Shown here piece after piece: positions 1 through 9,153 of a DNA stretch of 64,000 nucleotides. The stretch covers positions 10,629,501 through 10,693,500 of the forward strand of contig NZ_AP028461.1 in the NCBI RefSeq assembly GCF_033097365.1. The letters are read 5' to 3'. A program made the translations under genes and the position numbers. Positions within the stretch are counted from its first letter, which is position 1; the number at the start of each line of letters is the position of its first letter. The DNA comes from Actinoplanes sichuanensis. Its GTDB lineage: Bacteria > Actinomycetota > Actinomycetes > Mycobacteriales > Micromonosporaceae. The notes beneath the pieces are model-generated. The model saw only the letters and a program-made list of their open reading frames with translations, was not told the DNA's origin and searched no databases.

Positions 1-1
1 G

Positions 2-1546
2 AACACACCGACGCCGTTCACCAACATGTTCCGCCGCCCGCCGGTGCTGATGCCGTACGAGGAGGGCACCGACGACCAGGGCCCGTTCCAGAAGTACCGG
101 CTCACCCAGAAGTTCGGGCAGGCGAGCCTGGTGCCCGGACTGACCACCACGATCGCCGGCTACAACGGGATCTTCCCCGGCCCGACCATCCGGGTCCCCC
201 GGGGCACCCGTTCCGAGGTGCGGATCAAGAACTCGCTGACCGTCAACAAGATCAACGGGCAGCCGTTCAGCACGGTCACCCACCTGCACGGTTCGGCGTC
301 GCTGCCGCAGTACGACGGATACGCCAACGACCACACCCACCCCGGTCAGTGCAAGACGTACAAGTACCCGAACTGGCAGCCGGCCCGGACCCTCTGGTAC
401 CACGACCACAACCACCGGACCACCGCGGCGAACGCCTACTCCGGTCTGGCCGCCCAGTACCACCTGACCGACGCGTACGAGGCCGCCCAGCTGCCCCAGG
501 GCCAGTACGACGTACCGATCGTGGTCAGCGACATCGCGTTCAAGGCGGACGGTTCGGTGGCCTTCGACGACGAGGACCACGCCGGTTTCATGGGCGACGT
601 GATCATGGTGAACGGCGTGCCGTGGCCGAAGATGCGGGTCAAGCCGCGTGTCTACCGCTTCCGGTTCCTGGTGTCGTCGATCTCCCGTTCGTACCGGTTC
701 CGACTCAGCACCGGCGACCCGTTCCACGTCGTCGGCACCGACGGCGGCATGGTGCCGAAGGTGGCCGCGGTCGAGTCGTTCCGGCAGGGCGCGGCCGAGC
801 GGTACGAGGTGCTGATCGACTTCCGGAAGTACAAGGTCGGACAGAAGATCGAGCTGCGCAACCTCAGCAACAAGAACAACGAGGACTTCAAGAACACCGA
901 CAAGGTGATGCAGTTCGAGGTGGTCGCCGACTCGGGGGCGCCGGACACGTACGTGATCCCGACGACCCTGGACGCCGGCCCGGTGCCGTGGGCCGACCGG
1001 GGCGCGCTCGACGTGATGAAGCTGAAGCCGGAGATGGCGGTGGCCCGCCGGACCGTGCGCGTCGAGCGCAAGCACGGCCTCTGGACCGTCAACGGGGAGA
1101 CCTGGGACGACGTCGAGAAGAGCGACTTCAAGCGGGTGCTCGGCAACCCGAAGCCGTACGACGTGGAGATCTGGGACCTGGTCAACGAGTCGGGTGGCTG
1201 GTTCCATCCGGTGCACATCCACCTGATCGACGGGCAGTTGCTCTCCCGCAACAACACGTCCGGCAACAAGCCGTTCGCCTGGGAGAACGGTCCGAAGGAC
1301 GTCTTCTACCTGGGCGAGAACGAGACCGCGTCGGTGCTCATGCAGTTCACCACCGGCGACGGCAACGACGGCGGCCGGTACATGCTGCACTGCCACAACC
1401 TGGTGCACGAGGACAGCGACATGATGATCCAGTTCGCGGTCGGCGACATGATGAACAACGACCCGATCCACGCCGACCCGGCCTACCCCGACGACTCGGC
1501 CGAGATGCCCGTGGCGTACGCGCCGAGCTACCCGCTGGGCAGCTGA
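2..1546 (+). CDS. multicopper oxidase, bilirubin-oxidase/CotA type (5' end outside window)
   Basis: Oxidises phenolic or metal substrates with four-electron reduction of O2 at a type 1 plus trinuclear copper centre (family knowledge). All four copper-ligand motifs are visible: HLH at 281-289, HDHNH at 401-415, HPVHIH at 1205-1222, and HCHNLVH with an axial Met five residues later at 1388-1423. The frame is open to the left edge and the first in-window ATG (26) lies inside conserved sequence, so the true start and any signal peptide are missing. The stop overlaps the next ATG by one base (TGATG), implying translational coupling. The substrate cannot be read from sequence. Confidence 0.9.
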   Translation, partial: NTPTPFTNMFRRPPVLMPYEEGTDDQGPFQKYRLTQKFGQASLVPGLTTTIAGYNGIFPGPTIRVPRGTRSEVRIKNSLTVNKINGQPFSTVTHLHGSASLPQYDGYANDHTHPGQCKTYKYPNWQPARTLWYHDHNHRTTAANAYSGLAAQYHLTDAYEAAQLPQGQYDVPIVVSDIAFKADGSVAFDDEDHAGFMGDVIMVNGVPWPKMRVKPRVYRFRFLVSSISRSYRFRLSTGDPFHVVGTDGGMVPKVAAVESFRQGAAERYEVLIDFRKYKVGQKIELRNLSNKNNEDFKNTDKVMQFEVVADSGAPDTYVIPTTLDAGPVPWADRGALDVMKLKPEMAVARRTVRVERKHGLWTVNGETWDDVEKSDFKRVLGNPKPYDVEIWDLVNESGGWFHPVHIHLIDGQLLSRNNTSGNKPFAWENGPKDVFYLGENETASVLMQFTTGDGNDGGRYMLHCHNLVHEDSDMMIQFAVGDMMNNDPIHADPAYPDDSAEMPVAYAPSYPLGS

Positions 1547-2283
1547 TGAGGCGGGTTCTCGCCGGACTGCTGGTGGCCGCCGCGGGGGTCGCGTGGTACG
1601 CGTACCCCGCGGCCGAGCCGCCCACCCCGGTCGCCCACGTCGTCGCCGGCGACAAGGGTGACGAACTGGCCGGCACGTCCTTCGACGGCCCGATGGTGCG
1701 CCGGCGGGCCGCCATCGCGATCCACCCGGCGCCCGGCGCGGACCGGGCCGCCATCGCGAAGGAGCTGCGGGCGCTGGCCACCGAGGCGAAACTCGGCTCG
1801 CTGACCGACGCCTCGTTCGCGGTCTTCTCCGCGGACATGCTGGAGTACCTGGTCCCGGAGATGACGTTCGTGCTCGACGAGGACGTCCGGGTCTACGACG
1901 CCGAGGCGCTGATGCGTGACCACCAGCCCGCCAGTGTCGCGTTCTACCTGGTCCAGCCGGTGCTCGTGCACGACCTGACGTTCTGTGTGGTTCCGGCCGA
2001 CGGGGTCACGCCGGCGCAGGTGTCGCAGCGGCAGGACGACGAGGGTGTGCTGAGCGACTCGCTGAACCGCTATGTCACCGATGTGCAGCCGGACGGGGTG
2101 ACGGTCCGCTACTTCGGGGCGGTGCTGGGCGACCCGCAGATCGCCGCGGTACGGGATTCGATGGCGCGGGCCGCCGGGGTGCCCCCGGACCGGGTCCACG
2201 TGACGGCGAACCTGCCCGGACCGGGTGTGGACCTGTCGCACGGCGTACCCGACATCACGGATGAACCGCACGGCGGACATTGA
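1546..2283 (+). CDS. membrane-anchored/secreted protein of unknown function coupled to the multicopper oxidase
   Basis: A 245-residue protein beginning MRRVLAGLLVAAAGVAW, a short hydrophobic segment (about residues 3-19) that reads as a signal anchor or signal peptide, followed by a soluble domain I do not recognise. The start codon overlaps the oxidase stop, so the two are an operon and this protein is likely an accessory or partner acting outside the membrane (inference). The domain has no conserved metal-ligand cluster, contains a single Cys near residue 148 and ends in a His-rich EPHGGH tail. An intrinsic terminator follows 12 bases after the stop. Confidence 0.75.
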   Translation: MRRVLAGLLVAAAGVAWYAYPAAEPPTPVAHVVAGDKGDELAGTSFDGPMVRRRAAIAIHPAPGADRAAIAKELRALATEAKLGSLTDASFAVFSADMLEYLVPEMTFVLDEDVRVYDAEALMRDHQPASVAFYLVQPVLVHDLTFCVVPADGVTPAQVSQRQDDEGVLSDSLNRYVTDVQPDGVTVRYFGAVLGDPQIAAVRDSMARAAGVPPDRVHVTANLPGPGVDLSHGVPDITDEPHGGH

Positions 2284-2294
2284 TCGAACCGATG

Positions 2295-2326
2295 GAAAGG
2301 CCTCCTCGCTGAGAGGGGGCCTTTTC
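2295..2326 (+). terminator. intrinsic terminator of the multicopper oxidase operon
   Basis: A 12-bp stem (AAAGGCCTCCTC with GAGGGGGCCTTT, one G-U pair) and a short loop run into a T-rich tract at 2321-2331. Confidence 0.75.
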
Positions 2327-2428
2327 TGTTTTCAGGATCTCTTCAGGTGGACCACTGCTCGCCACCCCAACATATGCCGAAATAGCCCACCTAAACGGGC
2401 ACTCGCGCTCTCCGGATGAGGTCCCCCC

Positions 2429-5400
2429 TTGCGTAGAGTCTGGTCCGCCGCCGCGCTCGGTGCGCTGCTCACCACCACTGTCATGGTCGTTCCCGCCCAG
2501 GCCGCCCCGATCGGCCAGGGTTTCACGATCACCCAGGCCGATCTGTCGTACATCCTCAAGCAGATCAAGATCGCTGAGGCGCACGTCGCCGGCACCACCA
2601 GCGAGACCGGTCCGTGCGGAGCCCTGCTGGACCAGCTCGGCAGCCCCATGCTCTCGATGGGCCTGCGCACGGTCGACGGGACCTGCAACCACCTCACGCC
2701 GGGACAGGAGAGGTACGGCGCGGCCGACCAGGAGTTCCCGCGTCTCGCGCCGGCCCAGTACAGCGGCGTCTACCAGGGCACCCGCCCGGTCGACGCGGCG
2801 CCGCGGCAGATCAGCAACATCATCGCCGACCAGACCGCGGCCAACCCGGCGGCGGTCGCGGTCTCCGGCGGCAACACCGACGGCGTCACGCTGTTCATCC
2901 CCAACGTCACCACCGACTTCGGGCTGTCCGCGCCGTACAACTCGTGGTTCACGCTCTTCGGGCAGTTCTTCGACCACGGCATCGACCAGACGGTCAAGGG
3001 CAACGACATCGTGATGGTGCCGCTGCGCGCCGACGACCCGCTGGTCGCCGGACCGGACCGGACCGCCGGGACCGCCGACGACCCCAAGCCGGGTGACGCG
3101 AAGTTCGTACCGCCGGCCATGCGGTTCATGATGCTCACCCGGGCCGCGAACCCGTCGAAGAACACCGACACCCCGTACGTGGACAACTCGCAGACCTACA
3201 CGTCGCACGCCGCCCACCAGGTGTTCCTGCGCGAATACGGCACCGGCGCGAAGGCCACCGGCAACCTGCTCGGCGGTGCCGCCGGTGGTCTGCCCACCTG
3301 GGCCGACGTCAAGCGGCAGGCCCGTGACGTGCTCGGTCTCGCGCTGAGCGACCTGGACGCTCTGAACGTGCCGATGGTGCTCGCCGACGCGTACGGCAAC
3401 CTCGTCCCCGGCCCGGCCCGCGGCCTCCCGCAGTACGTCACCGCGACCGGCCTGGTCGAGGGCGACCTCGCGAACCCGGTGGCGGTGCCCGCGGACGTGG
3501 TGCACTTCGACACCCCGTTCCTCACCGACATCGCGCACAACGCCACCCCGTCGAAGACGCTCGCCCCGGACTCCGACACGGTCGCCTCGGCGGACTTCGC
3601 GTCTCAGCCGGCCGGCACCTACGACGACGAGATGCTCGCCGCCCACTACATCGCCGGTGACGGCCGGGCCAACGAGAACATCGGCCTCACCGCGGTGCAC
3701 CAGATCTTCCACTCCGAGCACAACCGCCTGGTCGGCGACATCACCCGGATCATCGACGGGAACCCGGAGTGGACCGGCGAGCGGATCTTCCAGGCCGCCA
3801 AGTTCATCAACGAGATGGAGTACCAGCATCTCGTCTTCGAGGAGTTCGCCCGCAAGATCCAGCCGGCGATCAACCCCTTCCAGCCGGCCGCGTTCACCCA
3901 GACCGAGCTCGACCCGGCCGTCTACGCCGAGTTCGCGCACGCCGTCTACCGGTTCGGCCACTCGATGCTGACCGAGACCATCCAGCGGCCCACCGCCGGG
4001 AACCTCTCCCTGCTCGACGGCTTCCTCAACCCGCCCGCGTTCACCAATGGCGGCACCCTGTCCCCGGAGGCCGCGGCCGGCGAGATCGTCATGGGCATGA
4101 CCGAGCAGGTCGGCAACGACCTCGACGAGTTCATGACCGACACGCTGCGCAGCAACCTGCTCGGCCTGCCGATGGACCTGGGCGCGATCAACATCGCCCG
4201 CGGCCGGTCCGAGGGCATCCCGACACTGAACAACCTGCGCCGGGTGCTGCACTCGACGACGAACGACGGGCGGCTGCGGCCGTACGTCAGCTGGATCGAC
4301 TTCGGTGAGCACCTCAAGCACCCCGAGTCACTCGTCAACTTCGTGGCCGCGTACGGCCGGCACCCGTCGATTCTGGGTGCGACGACGGTGGACGCGAAGC
4401 GGGCCGCCGCGCGGAACCTGCTGGAGACCCCGGCCGGCGCCGACTTCCTGAACGCCACCGGCACCTGGACTACGGCGAACTCCGGGCTCGACGACATCGA
4501 CCTGTGGATCGGCGGGCTCGCCGAGACCACCGAGCCGTTCGGCGGGCTGCTCGGCAGCACCTTCGACTACGTCTTCGAGACCCAGCTGACCGCCCTGCAG
4601 AACGGCGACCGGCTGTACTACCTGGCCCGTACCCCCGGCATGAACCTGCGCGGCCAACTCGAGGGCAACACGTTCGCCGAGCTGATCAGCCGCAACACCA
4701 CCGCCGGTGGCCTGCGTGCCGACGTCTTCGCCACCGCCGACTGCAAGTTCGACATGGCCGCGCTCGACGGCACCACGAACGGGTACAGCCGGCAGGGCAA
4801 CCTGGTCGACGACGACCCGGCCAGTGAGTGCAACGAACGCGCTCTGCTGATGCGCCTCCCGGACGGCACCATCGCGTACCGGGCCCGTAACAGCGTCGAC
4901 AAGGCGGGCATGAACGCCCAGTCGGTCTTCAACGGCACCGAGAACTCCGACCGGATCCTGGCCGGCAACGACAACGACACCATCTGGGGTGCCGAGGGCG
5001 ACGACGTGCTCGAAGGTGGCGCCGGTGACGACGTCACGGTCGGCGGCGAGGACGACGACATCCTCACCGACTCCGGCGGCGCCGACTTCTCCATGGGCGG
5101 TCCCGGCAACGACGCGATCGACGCCGGCCCCGGCGCCGACATCATCCTCGGCGGCGATGGACGCGACTTCACCAACGGCGGCGCCAACGCCAACGAGACG
5201 TTCGGCGGCGAGGGCGACGACATGATCATCGCCGGGGACGGCGAGGACAGCGCGTTCGGTGACTCGGGCCACGACTGGATGGAGGGCGGCGACTCACCCG
5301 ACCTGCTCTCCGGCGACAGCGGCAACCTGTTCTTCCGGGACGACTCCAACAAGCCCGGCCACGACGTGCTGATCGGCCAGGGCGGCGACGACGACTACGA

Positions 5401-7876
5401 CATGGAGGGCGGCGACGACATCGGGGTCCAGGGCCCCGGCATCGAGAAGAACGCCGGCGGCTCCGGCTGGGACTGGTCCATCGCGGGTACCGACACCATC
5501 GACTCCGACCTCGACCTGCCGCTTCTCGGCCTCGACGGCCTCGACACCGGCGTCCGCGACCGCTACGACGAGGTCGAGTCGCTCTCCGGCGGCCCCGGCG
5601 ACGACGTCCTGCGCGGCGACGACTCGGTGCCCGCCACCGACGGCGCGATCGGCTGCGACGCCCTCGACGCCACCGGCATCGCCCGGATCCGCGGCCTCGA
5701 CCAGGTGGTCACCGAATTGCCGATGCCCGCGACCGGTGTCGTCAACCGCACCGGCCGTCCCTGTGACCTCATCGGCAACGTCTGGGGCGAGGGCAACATC
5801 CTGCTCGGCGGCGCCGGCGACGACCTGATCCAGGGCCGTCTCGGCGACGACATCATCGACGGCGACCGCCATCTGACGGCCCGGCTCGCGGTCCGGGGCA
5901 CCTCGATCACCGCGTCCTCACTGGCCGAGCTCCGCGCCGACGTCTTCGCCGGCAAGATCAACCCCAACGACATCACGGTGGTACGGGAGATCGCGTCCTC
6001 GCCCACGCCGGGTCGGGACACCGCGGTCTTCGCCGGAGCCCGGGCCGAGTACTCGATCACCCCGATCTCCGGTGGCGTGCTCGTCTCCGGCCCCGACGGC
6101 AACGACCTCGTCCGCAACGTCGAGCTGCTGCACTTCGACGACGAGATCGTGGACATCGCCGGCATGTCGGCCTTCCTGGGCGTCAGCGCGTTCGCCGGCG
6201 ACGGTCGGGCCACCGTCCTGATAACGGTTCCGGACGCCACCGGCGGCGAGCCGATCACCGGCCTCACGCTGGAGCGCACCGGCACCGGCGGAACCGTGTC
6301 GACCAGCCTCGACCCGAGCACCCGCAGCCTGGTCGTCACCGGACTGACCAACGGCGAGGGCTACACGTTCCGGGTCCGCGCCGACACCGCGGCCGGCCCG
6401 GGCGTCTTCACCGCGCCGTTCGGCCCGGTCACTCCGGTCGCGGCCGTCCCCGGTGACGACGACCCGGCCGAGCCCGGCGAGAACGAGGAGGAGCCCGCTC
6501 CGAACCCGGTCCCGACGACCACGCCGCCGGTCGTCACGCCGACCACCACCCCGCCGGTCGTCACGCCCACCACCACGCCGCCGGTCGTCACCCCGACCAC
6601 CGCGCCGCCGACCACCACGCCGCCGGTCGTCACGCCGCCTCGGCCGGTCACCCCCGTCGCCCCGGACGCTCCGGCCATCGGGGCGGCCACCGGCGGGGAC
6701 GAGAGTGCCCTGGTCCGCTGGGTCACTCCGCTCTACGACGGTGGAACCCCGATCTACGGGTACGAGGTTCAGGCGCTGGACGCGGAGACCGGCATCGTGA
6801 TCGGTGTCGACGTGGCCGACGCGGGAGCCACCGAGATGACCATGACCGGGTTGACCAACGGCATGGGCTACGCCTTCTGGGTCCGGGCCGTGAACGCGGC
6901 GGGTGCCAGCGCCTACTCCGGCATCTCCAACACGGTCGTCCCGGCCGCCTCGGTCGACCCCGGTACCACGGACCCCGGTACCACCGACCCTGGCACCACC
7001 GACCCCGGCACGACCGACCCCGGTACCGGCAATCCCGGTACTGGTAACCCGGGTACCGGTAACCCCGGTACCACCACCGGACCGGTCACTCCGACGCCCA
7101 CGGTCACCACCACCGTCACGCCGACTCCCACCCCGACCCGCACGGCCACTCCCGGCCCGACCGTGTCGCCGACCCGCACCACCTCGCCCGGCCCGACGTC
7201 GCCCAGCCCCACCGGCAGTGTCACGCCGACCCCGAGTGGACCCGGCTCCACTCCGGACACCCGGACCGTGCCCGGCGCCGCCCGGATCGGCCGGCCGGCT
7301 CCCGCCGAGGGCGCCGCGGTGGTCAGGTGGACGGCCCCGATCGACAACGGCGGAAGCCCGATCCGGCGCTACGAGATCCAGGTGTCGAAGGGTGACGGCC
7401 GCCAGTCCGGCGCGCTGCGCACGGCCCCGGCCGCGGCCGGTGTGCAGACGGTGACCGATCTGGTCAACGGCACGGCCTACCGGTTCCGGGTCCGGGCGGT
7501 CAACGCGCTCGGCGCCGGCCCGTGGTCCGACTCCAGCACCCTGGTGACGCCGCGGACCGTACCCGGAAAGGCCCGTGACCTGACCGCCAAGCCCGGCGGT
7601 AGGGGCGGCAAGCTGACCACCACCATCCGCTGGACCGCCCCCGCCGCCACCGGCGGTTCGAAGATCACCGGCTACCGGATCACCTGGCAGCGCCTGAACG
7701 CCAAGGGCAACGCCCAGGGCGCGGCGGTGGTGACCACCGTCCCGGCCGGGGCCGGGTCGGCGAGCCTCACCGCGCCGGCCGAGATCCCGACGAACACCCG
7801 GTACCGGGCGACCGTCCAGGCCGTGAACGCGGCCGGGGCGGGCCCCGGAGCGGCGGTGTCCACCACCGTCCGCTGA
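2429..7876 (+). CDS. secreted animal-type haem peroxidase with RTX repeats and fibronectin III domains
   Basis: An 1,815-residue exported protein. The TTG start is chosen because it directly precedes a signal peptide (RRVWSAAALGALLTTTVMVV, cleaved near residue 26) and GGATGAGG lies 8 bases upstream. Residues about 150-770 match the animal haem peroxidase family: distal FFDHGID near 180, HSEHNRL near 428, proximal-His region RFGHSML near 508, and ARGRSEGIPTLN near 590. Residues about 835-1150 carry many GGxGxD calcium-binding RTX nonapeptides. Then come a fibronectin III domain (about 1255-1340), a Pro/Thr linker, a second FnIII (about 1410-1507), a DPGTT-repeat linker, and two more FnIII domains to the C-terminus. 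It likely makes oxidants or modifies substrates at the cell surface or outside the cell. No dedicated type I secretion genes are adjacent. Confidence 0.88.
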   Translation: MRRVWSAAALGALLTTTVMVVPAQAAPIGQGFTITQADLSYILKQIKIAEAHVAGTTSETGPCGALLDQLGSPMLSMGLRTVDGTCNHLTPGQERYGAADQEFPRLAPAQYSGVYQGTRPVDAAPRQISNIIADQTAANPAAVAVSGGNTDGVTLFIPNVTTDFGLSAPYNSWFTLFGQFFDHGIDQTVKGNDIVMVPLRADDPLVAGPDRTAGTADDPKPGDAKFVPPAMRFMMLTRAANPSKNTDTPYVDNSQTYTSHAAHQVFLREYGTGAKATGNLLGGAAGGLPTWADVKRQARDVLGLALSDLDALNVPMVLADAYGNLVPGPARGLPQYVTATGLVEGDLANPVAVPADVVHFDTPFLTDIAHNATPSKTLAPDSDTVASADFASQPAGTYDDEMLAAHYIAGDGRANENIGLTAVHQIFHSEHNRLVGDITRIIDGNPEWTGERIFQAAKFINEMEYQHLVFEEFARKIQPAINPFQPAAFTQTELDPAVYAEFAHAVYRFGHSMLTETIQRPTAGNLSLLDGFLNPPAFTNGGTLSPEAAAGEIVMGMTEQVGNDLDEFMTDTLRSNLLGLPMDLGAINIARGRSEGIPTLNNLRRVLHSTTNDGRLRPYVSWIDFGEHLKHPESLVNFVAAYGRHPSILGATTVDAKRAAARNLLETPAGADFLNATGTWTTANSGLDDIDLWIGGLAETTEPFGGLLGSTFDYVFETQLTALQNGDRLYYLARTPGMNLRGQLEGNTFAELISRNTTAGGLRADVFATADCKFDMAALDGTTNGYSRQGNLVDDDPASECNERALLMRLPDGTIAYRARNSVDKAGMNAQSVFNGTENSDRILAGNDNDTIWGAEGDDVLEGGAGDDVTVGGEDDDILTDSGGADFSMGGPGNDAIDAGPGADIILGGDGRDFTNGGANANETFGGEGDDMIIAGDGEDSAFGDSGHDWMEGGDSPDLLSGDSGNLFFRDDSNKPGHDVLIGQGGDDDYDMEGGDDIGVQGPGIEKNAGGSGWDWSIAGTDTIDSDLDLPLLGLDGLDTGVRDRYDEVESLSGGPGDDVLRGDDSVPATDGAIGCDALDATGIARIRGLDQVVTELPMPATGVVNRTGRPCDLIGNVWGEGNILLGGAGDDLIQGRLGDDIIDGDRHLTARLAVRGTSITASSLAELRADVFAGKINPNDITVVREIASSPTPGRDTAVFAGARAEYSITPISGGVLVSGPDGNDLVRNVELLHFDDEIVDIAGMSAFLGVSAFAGDGRATVLITVPDATGGEPITGLTLERTGTGGTVSTSLDPSTRSLVVTGLTNGEGYTFRVRADTAAGPGVFTAPFGPVTPVAAVPGDDDPAEPGENEEEPAPNPVPTTTPPVVTPTTTPPVVTPTTTPPVVTPTTAPPTTTPPVVTPPRPVTPVAPDAPAIGAATGGDESALVRWVTPLYDGGTPIYGYEVQALDAETGIVIGVDVADAGATEMTMTGLTNGMGYAFWVRAVNAAGASAYSGISNTVVPAASVDPGTTDPGTTDPGTTDPGTTDPGTGNPGTGNPGTGNPGTTTGPVTPTPTVTTTVTPTPTPTRTATPGPTVSPTRTTSPGPTSPSPTGSVTPTPSGPGSTPDTRTVPGAARIGRPAPAEGAAVVRWTAPIDNGGSPIRRYEIQVSKGDGRQSGALRTAPAAAGVQTVTDLVNGTAYRFRVRAVNALGAGPWSDSSTLVTPRTVPGKARDLTAKPGGRGGKLTTTIRWTAPAATGGSKITGYRITWQRLNAKGNAQGAAVVTTVPAGAGSASLTAPAEIPTNTRYRATVQAVNAAGAGPGAAVSTTVR

Positions 7877-7892
7877 CCCCGGAGAACGCAGG

Positions 7893-7919
7893 CGCCGCCG
7901 TCCGCATCGGACGGCGGCG
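7893..7919 (+). terminator. strong hairpin terminator after the peroxidase gene
   Basis: A perfect 12-bp inverted repeat (CGCCGCCGTCCG / CGGACGGCGGCG) with a 3-base loop starts 17 bases past the stop. The following tract is only weakly T-rich. Confidence 0.6.
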
Positions 7920-7994
7920 TCCGCGTTTCCGGCCGTTGTCGGCGGTGCCTACGCTAGGCGCGCGGACACCGGGCTGACGAAGGGCTGTGCGGCG

Positions 7995-9002
7995 ATGGCG
8001 AACCCCCGGAAGCGTTCCCGTATCCACCCGTACAGTCCGCCCGTCGAGCCGCGAAATCCGCTGCCGGCCCCACGCCGCGCCGCCGACGACGATCCGGCCG
8101 CGCCGGTCGATGTCGACGCGACCGTCGAGCGGCCGGAGCCGAAGATCACCTCGCGGGAGCTGCTCGCGGTCGGATCCGCCCTGCTCCTGCTGCTGTTCCT
8201 GATCAAGATCTACGGGGTGGGGCGGTATTCGCTGACCACCACGACGGCCCTGCTCGCGGCGACACCGATCCAGGTGGCGCTGGGCACGGTCACCATCTAC
8301 GCGTACTACATCCTGCCCGCCATCGCGCTGGGGACCCTGTGGTTCGCGGTCCGGTTCCGGGCCAGGATCCAGCCGGCTCTCTGGCCCCTGATCCTGATCG
8401 TCGCCGGTGTGACCGCTCTGGCCTCGCCGTTCCGGTACCTTCTGCAGGGCCTGGCCGTGGTGCTCGTCGCTCTCGTCGTCGAGCTGGCCATGCGCCATCT
8501 GCGCCGGCGGTGGGCCGGTTCCACCGACGAGCGTCTGACCCGCCGGCATCGGGCCATGGCCGGCTGGCGGGGCCTGTCGGTCGTCTATGTCGGTGCCGCC
8601 GCGCTGGCCTTCCAGTTCATGCACAGTCTCGACGCGCCATGGGTGTCCGCGCAGGCGTTCCTGCTCAACACCCCGGTGGTGCCCGCCACCCAGAACCTGT
8701 CGGACGGCGTCAACCAGCTCCAGGTGGTGCCGCAGAGCCGGTTCGTGGGTTATCCGATCGCCGAGACCGACGAGTGGGTGACGGTCCTGCACGCCGACAC
8801 CCGCTACGTCATGCGCATCCCGCAGTCGGCGGTGGACACCAGACTGACCTGCCACAACGAGGACGACCAGCTGTCCGGCGACCGTCCGCTGCTGGAGGCG
8901 CTGAAGGGCAACACCTACAGCTCGCCGAACATCGACTGCCGTGAGGTGCTGCGCTACCTGGCCCAGAAGATTCCGGGACAGCCGTTCCCCGAGTGGAAGT
9001 GA
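7995..9002 (+). CDS. multi-pass membrane protein of unknown function
   Basis: A 335-residue protein. Residues 1-53 are a basic then acidic Pro-rich cytoplasmic tail. Hydrophobic segments at about 55-72, 97-119, 128-147, 148-166 and 193-209 give five predicted helices. The last ~125 residues are soluble and contain two Cys (in LTCHNED and NIDCREV) that could form a disulfide if extracytoplasmic. I do not recognise the family. It stands alone, flanked by the peroxidase terminator and the convergent ilvD. The start is an ATG and the only early candidate. Confidence 0.75.
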   Translation: MANPRKRSRIHPYSPPVEPRNPLPAPRRAADDDPAAPVDVDATVERPEPKITSRELLAVGSALLLLLFLIKIYGVGRYSLTTTTALLAATPIQVALGTVTIYAYYILPAIALGTLWFAVRFRARIQPALWPLILIVAGVTALASPFRYLLQGLAVVLVALVVELAMRHLRRRWAGSTDERLTRRHRAMAGWRGLSVVYVGAAALAFQFMHSLDAPWVSAQAFLLNTPVVPATQNLSDGVNQLQVVPQSRFVGYPIAETDEWVTVLHADTRYVMRIPQSAVDTRLTCHNEDDQLSGDRPLLEALKGNTYSSPNIDCREVLRYLAQKIPGQPFPEWK

Positions 9003-9102
9003 GCCGGTTCAGGCGGCCGGGGAGACGTCGGCGTCGGTGACGTCGCCCCATGGACGGGCGCGATCCGCGCGGCGGTCGGCATCGTGTTCGGCGGTGCGGC
9101 CG

Positions 9103-9133
9103 GGGTGATTCCGGAGGCCGGCCGGAATCACCC
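9103..9133 (-). terminator. hairpin terminator downstream of ilvD
   Basis: A perfect 12-bp stem (GGGTGATTCCGG / CCGGAATCACCC) with a 7-base loop sits 20 bases past the ilvD stop and could serve the convergent gene pair. There is no clear T-run on either strand. Confidence 0.55.
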
Positions 9134-9153
9134 GACCCGCCTCCGGAAGCAGG

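Noticed and set aside
2255..4321. 688-codon minus-strand frame opposite the peroxidase
   Set aside because: Antisense shadow; composition Val/Arg/Gly/Glu-rich without recognisable domain, while the plus frame has the peroxidase motifs.
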